Assembly (NCBI GenBank): GCA_029560585.1
Contig: JAKQKQ010000051.1
Span: forward strand, 34,709 to 98,708
Reading direction: 5' to 3'
DNA from: Verrucomicrobiota bacterium
Lineage (GTDB): Bacteria > Verrucomicrobiota > Verrucomicrobiia > JADLBR01
DNA length: 64,000 nt
Part shown: piece after piece, positions 59,932-64,000 of the stretch
How the letters are laid out: each line of letters begins with the position of its first letter
How positions within the stretch are numbered: the first letter of the stretch is position 1
Position numbers and translations under genes: made by a program
Notes under the pieces: generated by a model
What the model was told of the DNA's origin: nothing
The model's database searches: none
The model's input: the letters and a program-made list of their open reading frames with translations, nothing else

Positions 59932-62028
59932 ATGATGCTTTCCATACGGGACCTGTTTCTCGCGGCAAATTTGGCGATGGCCGCGGCCGCCTCCGGGGCC
60001 GGGAGCGCGGCGCAACCGGAGGCGGCGATCGCGGCGAACTACCGGCGGCCGTTTGAGCCGCCGACGCGGCCGAAGTTCGTCGAACTGGCGCCTGGGGCGG
60101 TGGAGCCGGCAGGTTGGCTGCGCGACTGGTGTCTCGCGGCGCGGGATGGGTTCACCGGCCACATGGATGAATATGACGAGGCATTCAGGCAGGCGTGGGC
60201 CGCAGACCACACGATGACCGGCGATCGTCTGAACTGGCCGAAGGGGGGCTGGCCGTATGAGGGTGGCGGCTACTGGTTCGATGGTCTGGCGCGGCTGGGT
60301 TTTGCCCTGCACGACGATGCGCTCATCCGGCAGGCGAAAAGGCGCCTGGATGTCGTTGTCACTCGCATGAATCCCAACGGCATCCTGTTCTTGTGGTGGC
60401 TCAACAAGAATAATCCCGATGATGTGAAAGGCAGCGGCGTCAGCAACGCCTGGCCCATGTGGGCGAGCGGCCTGCTGGGGCGGGCCTTGATCGGATACTA
60501 TGCCGGCTCGGGAGACAGGCGGGTGCTGGAGGCCCTGGAGGCGGGATACGGCGGAGACCGGGATTGGATGCGCCTGGGCTGGGGCATGTCGAATCCCTGG
60601 CCGGCATTCGACACGTACACCTGGACCGGAAACAAGGAGATCGCCGCGGCGCTGACCGCGCTGTTTTCGGAAGACGGCGGAGGAAAGAATCCGGGCGGGG
60701 CGTCATGGAATCGCTATCGGCGGATGCCCGGCCAAGAGGGCGGGGCCGTCGAGAATGACCACGTCGTGCATTTTCTTGAGAGCACCACGCCCTGGGCGCT
60801 GGGGTATTTATGGACGGGCAGGCGCGAGTTCCTGGATGCGACGCTCGCGTGGCATGACCTGCTTGAGCGAGTGGCCATGCAGCCGCATGGTGCGCCCGTC
60901 GCCGACGAATGGTATGGCCCGACCGGCGCGTTCAGGGGAACCGAGACGTGCGATGTTGCGGGGTACGTGTGGAGCCAGGCGGCACTGCTCGCCGTGACGG
61001 GCGAGGGGCGCATAGCCGACCGGCTTGAGAGGGCCTTTTTCAACGCGGGGCCCGCCACGGTCTCGCGGGATTTCAGGACGCACGTCTATTTCCAGAGCCC
61101 GAACCGTTTCGCCGACCGGTCGCCAGATTTCCCGCACGGGCCGAAGGCCAGCGGTGGCTCCTATCGGCCCAAGCATTCGCCACTTTGCTGCACGGCCGCC
61201 CTCAACCGCATCGTGCCCTATTACGTGACGCACATGTGGATGGCGACCTACGACAACGGCCTGGCGGCAACGTGCTATGGCCCCTGCAGGGTGACGGCCC
61301 TGGCCGCGGACCGCGTGCCCGTCGAGATCACCTGCAGGACGGACTATCCGTTCAACGAATCGATCGAGATGGTGGTGAGGCCGGCGAAGGAGGCCGAATT
61401 CCCGCTCCTCTTCCACATCCCGGGCTGGTGCACGAATCCCGAATTGAGCGTGAACGAGTCCCCGATCGATGTCGGGAAGGGCGCCCAAGGGTTCGCGCGC
61501 GTCAGTCGGAAGTGGGCGGCTGGTGACACGGTCCGCCTGCGCTTCCCGATGGGCGTCAGGGTGGAGACGGGACGCGATGTCACTCAGGAGGTACCCCTTG
61601 ATGGGGCGCATAAACCGACCCCCGTGACGATTCCGGATCCGACGAGCGCCCTGGGGGCTCCCTACGCGTCGGTGTCCTATGGCCCGCTGCTGTTCGCGCT
61701 GCCGATCCCCGACACGAACGACCCGAATACGCCCGACCCGTCCGCCCGATGGCGGTATGCGCTGGACGCACAAGGATCCGATATCGCCGTGCAGCGCCGA
61801 CCGATGCCGGTCAAATGGGATTGGCCGCTGGAATCACCGTTGAAACTGTGCGCCAGCGCTGTTCCGTTCGACTGGAATCCGGCCCCGGACGCGCCCCGCC
61901 TGCCCGCCGAACCGGTCGCCAGACGCCGGGCGCCCGAAAAAATCACGCTCATTCCTTACGGTTGCACCAAGTTCCGCATCTCGATGTTTCCAGTGACGGC
62001 GGAGGCATGGGCAAGGTCTCGAGATTGA
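59932..62028 (+). CDS. GH127-like (beta-L-arabinofuranosidase family, DUF1680) enzyme
   Basis: 698 aa with signal peptide (LAANLAMAAAASGAGS). Alpha/alpha toroid of the GH127/DUF1680 type: VEPAGWLRDWCLAARDGFTG, RTETCDVAGYVWSQAALLA-like region with a Glu (GTETCDVAGYV) and SPLCCTAALNRIVPYYVTHM carrying the Cys pair where the catalytic Cys and zinc-site Cys reside. GLAATCYGPC and the beta-sandwich follow. It probably releases arabinofuranose or related furanosides. Start at ATG 59932 or 59935. Confidence 0.85.
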   Translation: MMLSIRDLFLAANLAMAAAASGAGSAAQPEAAIAANYRRPFEPPTRPKFVELAPGAVEPAGWLRDWCLAARDGFTGHMDEYDEAFRQAWAADHTMTGDRLNWPKGGWPYEGGGYWFDGLARLGFALHDDALIRQAKRRLDVVVTRMNPNGILFLWWLNKNNPDDVKGSGVSNAWPMWASGLLGRALIGYYAGSGDRRVLEALEAGYGGDRDWMRLGWGMSNPWPAFDTYTWTGNKEIAAALTALFSEDGGGKNPGGASWNRYRRMPGQEGGAVENDHVVHFLESTTPWALGYLWTGRREFLDATLAWHDLLERVAMQPHGAPVADEWYGPTGAFRGTETCDVAGYVWSQAALLAVTGEGRIADRLERAFFNAGPATVSRDFRTHVYFQSPNRFADRSPDFPHGPKASGGSYRPKHSPLCCTAALNRIVPYYVTHMWMATYDNGLAATCYGPCRVTALAADRVPVEITCRTDYPFNESIEMVVRPAKEAEFPLLFHIPGWCTNPELSVNESPIDVGKGAQGFARVSRKWAAGDTVRLRFPMGVRVETGRDVTQEVPLDGAHKPTPVTIPDPTSALGAPYASVSYGPLLFALPIPDTNDPNTPDPSARWRYALDAQGSDIAVQRRPMPVKWDWPLESPLKLCASAVPFDWNPAPDAPRLPAEPVARRRAPEKITLIPYGCTKFRISMFPVTAEAWARSRD

Positions 62029-62043
62029 ATCGCTTCTGTAACC

Positions 62044-62218
62044 GGGGTCAGGCAACAATTCTTGATTTTAGGGGCTGGGCGACGGAGCGGTTGGGGCTGC
62101 GGAGCGCGCCCAACGTGTCGCGGCAATGGCACCTGGGATGCGGAACACTCGAAAAGCGGCAGGGGAGAAAGTTGTGGGGACAATGGCAAGGGAGAATCAA
62201 GAATTGTTGACTGACCCC
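62044..62218. mobile_element. inverted-repeat element with transposase-like remnant
   Basis: 24-bp terminal inverted repeats (62044-62067 and 62195-62218) differ at one base; the core is CAACAATTCTTGATT / AATCAAGAATTGTTG. Inside, one frame reads WATERLGLRSAPNVSRQWHL, which resembles the C-terminal helix of REP-associated (IS200/IS605-like) transposases, but there is no start or catalytic motif. Probably a decayed or non-autonomous element. It sits exactly where base composition changes. Confidence 0.6.
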
Positions 62219-62236
62219 ATGGGCTGCGGCTGTGAG

Positions 62237-62806
62237 CTACCCCCGAGCCCCTGCGGCCCGCAAAACTTTCATAATATCCTCGGATCTCGCCAGGCTCAAG
62301 GCCGTTTGCCCCATCGTGCCTTTGGCGTTGACATCGGCTCCAGCCGCGATGAGCGTCTCGACAACCGCCAAGTGTCCCTTGAGAGAGGCCGACACCAGCG
62401 GGGTCTGGTCAAACCATCCTTTGATGTTCACATCGGCACCCGCACCTATGAGATCCTGCACCATTTCGACATAGCCTTTCTCCGCAGCAAAGCTGAGTGC
62501 GCTGCTCCCGTTACGGTTCTTCGTATTGACCGATGCGTTCTTCTCAAGCAGCAGGCGTAAGGCCGCATGGCTGCCGAATTCCGATGCGATAATCAGGGCG
62601 GTGCCACCGTCATTCAGCGTCGCATTGATATCTGCTCCTCGCTCAATCAATAGCTTCATGACGTCCAGATGACCGTTACGAGCGGCCCACATCAACGCAG
62701 TACAACCATAGTCGTTCTTCGCATTGACGTTTTCCCCGCTGTCCAGTATCTGGCGGACCCTCGCGGCGTCGCCTTGTGTTGCCGCATCGATCAATAGAGC
62801 GTTCAT
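62237..62806 (-). CDS. ankyrin repeat protein
   Basis: 189 aa from ATG 62806, preceded by GGAGAGG. Five ankyrin repeats are visible: GCTALMWAARNGHLDVMKLL, GGTALIIASEFGSHAALRLL, GSSALSFAAEKGYVEMVQDL, QTPLVSASLKGHLAVVETLI and a final GQTALSLARSEDIMKVLRAA, each with the TPLxxAxxxGH type core. No signal peptide. Less GC-rich than the genes upstream. Function unknown; ankyrin proteins mediate protein-protein contacts. Confidence 0.92.
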   Translation of the reverse strand: MNALLIDAATQGDAARVRQILDSGENVNAKNDYGCTALMWAARNGHLDVMKLLIERGADINATLNDGGTALIIASEFGSHAALRLLLEKNASVNTKNRNGSSALSFAAEKGYVEMVQDLIGAGADVNIKGWFDQTPLVSASLKGHLAVVETLIAAGADVNAKGTMGQTALSLARSEDIMKVLRAAGARG

Positions 62807-62865
62807 CCGATGACCTCTCCTTTCATCCCCATGCACACTGCCTTCTTCCGTTCTGACTCGAAAGA

Positions 62866-62927
62866 GGGATCAGTCATGGTTTGTTGACATCCCTGTCGCG
62901 AAAAGACCGAAAGCCATGACTGATCCC
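62866..62927. repeat. inverted repeat between ankyrin and Ntn-hydrolase genes
   Basis: GGGATCAGTCATGG (62866-62879) is the exact reverse complement of CCATGACTGATCCC (62914-62927), 34 bp apart. The 148-bp gap is otherwise unremarkable. Could be a MITE-like remnant or a terminator-like structure of the Ntn-hydrolase gene. Confidence 0.6.
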
Positions 62928-62954
62928 ATTGGCGATACCACAATCAAACGGATT

Positions 62955-63803
62955 TCATTCCGTTTCCTTCCAGAATTTCTCGTCGAGAACGAAGCAATGG
63001 GTTTGCTCCTGTTGTCCGGGATTGGCGATCAACACCCGCAGTTTCTGCGCGCCTCGCGCCGGGCTTTCGACAATCCACGAGGCTAGCGTCCTTGCGATCT
63101 TTCCAGTTCGCCAGAGGCTGTTGTCAGGGCCGTCATTCTGGTCCTTGCTCAACGCGGCGAACGACTCGGTCGTGAAGGGACGGGGCGTTGTCTTCATCAG
63201 ATGCGTGATGCGGTAAAACCGTTTCAAGCTGCTCTCTCCGACCTTGACATTGAATTCGCTGAGTGATGGGTCGTGAAAATGATTGGAGTGGACGACGACA
63301 TCGTTGTCAACCGTCTTGACGGCATATTTGCCTTTGAGCGCCACTTCCACCATCAAAATCTTTTTCCGGTCAGCGATCATGATGAATGCGGGACGCAGCG
63401 AGGAAAAAATCGCATCCTTCTTCGCGAGGATTTCATCGCAGTTCGCGTAATCCGTCAGCAACCCGGTGGTGAAACTGCGCTTGACCGGCTCCTCTTTCCA
63501 CATGCTGGACGGGATGGTGCTTGCGGCGGCAGTGAACGCGGTCAGGCCTTTCTCGTTCACGCCTGCCGCCAGTCCCTCGGTGCTTGTTCCTTCATAGACA
63601 GTGCAAAGACCGAAGTAGGCGTAGCCTGTTTTGCCGCGGCGCATTTTCAACACCTGCATGTGGTCCGGCTTCCAATCTCGGTTCTTGATGACAATCGTTC
63701 CGCCCGATGCGCTGGTGCCCGCCGCGCCCCAGAGCGTGCAGGCGTTGAGGCTGGCCGAGGTCTGAATCATCACCCAAAGAAGGAATGGCACCCGTACATT
63801 CAT
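62955..63803 (-). CDS. Ntn-hydrolase superfamily protein (linear amide C-N hydrolase / C45-like)
   Basis: 282 aa from ATG 63803, giving a signal peptide (MNVRVPFLLWVMIQTSASLNA) ending exactly before Cys22. After cleavage Cys22 would be the N-terminal nucleophile: NACTLWGAAGTSASGGTIVI continues KNRDWKPDH, a recognised motif of acid-ceramidase/carcinine-hydrolase/AAT-like enzymes (C-T-L-W, NRDW). Further family residues around GVNEKGLTAFTAAAS. Probably hydrolyses an acyl-amide in the periplasm; substrate unknown. Upstream ATGs at 63848 or 63869 would lengthen the leader. Confidence 0.8.
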   Translation of the reverse strand: MNVRVPFLLWVMIQTSASLNACTLWGAAGTSASGGTIVIKNRDWKPDHMQVLKMRRGKTGYAYFGLCTVYEGTSTEGLAAGVNEKGLTAFTAAASTIPSSMWKEEPVKRSFTTGLLTDYANCDEILAKKDAIFSSLRPAFIMIADRKKILMVEVALKGKYAVKTVDNDVVVHSNHFHDPSLSEFNVKVGESSLKRFYRITHLMKTTPRPFTTESFAALSKDQNDGPDNSLWRTGKIARTLASWIVESPARGAQKLRVLIANPGQQEQTHCFVLDEKFWKETE

Positions 63804-63866
63804 ATCTCTGCTGCGAACAGCAAGCGAACATGCTTCAAACTTTTTCATAAGCTCGTGTTGCTTTGA

Positions 63867-64000
63867 CATGGAGCGTCGCCTGCAGTCGCCCCGTCAAGTG
63901 TTTTTGTTTTCGCATTTCTCGTTGGCATCCAAATCACCAATGCCGCGAACTGGCCGATGTTCCAGACCGATGCTGGGCGCAGCGGTCACACACAGGAACC
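63867..64000 (+). CDS. start of a PQQ-like beta-propeller protein, truncated by the window edge
   Basis: A frame open from 63867 to the edge reads SSVFVFAFLVGIQITNAA (a hydrophobic leader) followed by NWPMFQTDAGRSGHTQE, the standard opening of PVC outer-membrane PQQ-propeller proteins (compare DWREWHGPNRDAVS at 23824-25044). The frame has no ATG, GTG or TTG before the leader, so a frameshift, an atypical start codon or a pseudogene is possible. It diverges from the Ntn-hydrolase gene. Confidence 0.5.

Overview
The window is high-GC bacterial DNA with an outer-membrane (LpxA) envelope. It carries many secreted glycan-degrading enzymes, Tat-exported Gfo/Idh/MocA oxidoreductases, two Cys-type sulfatases, DUF1080- and DUF4962-type proteins, a prepilin-type pseudopilin and bacterial-microcompartment (BMC) proteins. 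This combination points to the PVC group or a neighbour (Verrucomicrobiota, Lentisphaerota/Kiritimatiellota, Planctomycetota, or Sumerlaeota/Hydrogenedentota-like lineages). No rRNA, tRNA or marker gene fixes the phylum, so this is inference.

Layout. 1-3.5 kb: SGNH hydrolase tail, then a minus-strand group of heparinase-like lyase, FlK-type thioesterase and DUF1080 protein. 3.7-9 kb: housekeeping genes radC-lpxA, nadD, a DUF374 acyltransferase and a MtaA/UroD-like methyltransferase. 9.0-14.1 kb: a five-gene respiratory operon: tetraheme cytochrome c, Tat [4Fe-4S] protein, NrfD/DsrP-type quinol subunit, octaheme cytochrome of the hydroxylamine-oxidoreductase (HAO) type, and an unknown protein. 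An exact FNR-type box lies before the first gene. 14.4-21.3 kb: lone cyclic-nucleotide-binding protein, class V aminotransferase, esterase, trpA-ruvX and a PhoB/PhoR-like pair. 21.3-30 kb: secreted carbohydrate-related proteins. 30-33 kb: rhodanese pair, xerD-like recombinase, pseudopilin. 33.4-36 kb: BrnT/BrnA toxin-antitoxin, then a PduS-like and PduT-like pair with no other shell genes. 36.2-46 kb: sulfatase, FAD oxidoreductase, a MacAB-type exporter with an EF-hand in its adaptor, LOG protein, Gfo/Idh/MocA protein and fumarase. 46.7-62 kb: catabolic island with GH29 fucosidase, a PHP/DUF3604 giant, histone-deacetylase-fold enzyme, AraC regulator, CBM6/beta-helix protein, iduronate-sulfatase-like enzyme, DUF885 peptidase and GH127-like arabinofuranosidase. 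62-64 kb: a visibly less GC-rich end with ankyrin protein, Ntn-hydrolase and the start of a PQQ-propeller gene.

Nearly every long intergenic gap is packed with interspersed palindromic repeats. At least six families recur in both orientations, including two mirrored copies of a roughly 250-300 bp composite. Two MITE-like elements with long terminal inverted repeats are also present.

Together the genes suggest a particle- or polysaccharide-degrading heterotroph that can respire anaerobically through a multiheme nitrogen- or sulfur-oxyanion reductase. The most promising candidates for an undescribed system are the HAO-type/NrfCD-like operon and the stand-alone PduS-PduT pair.
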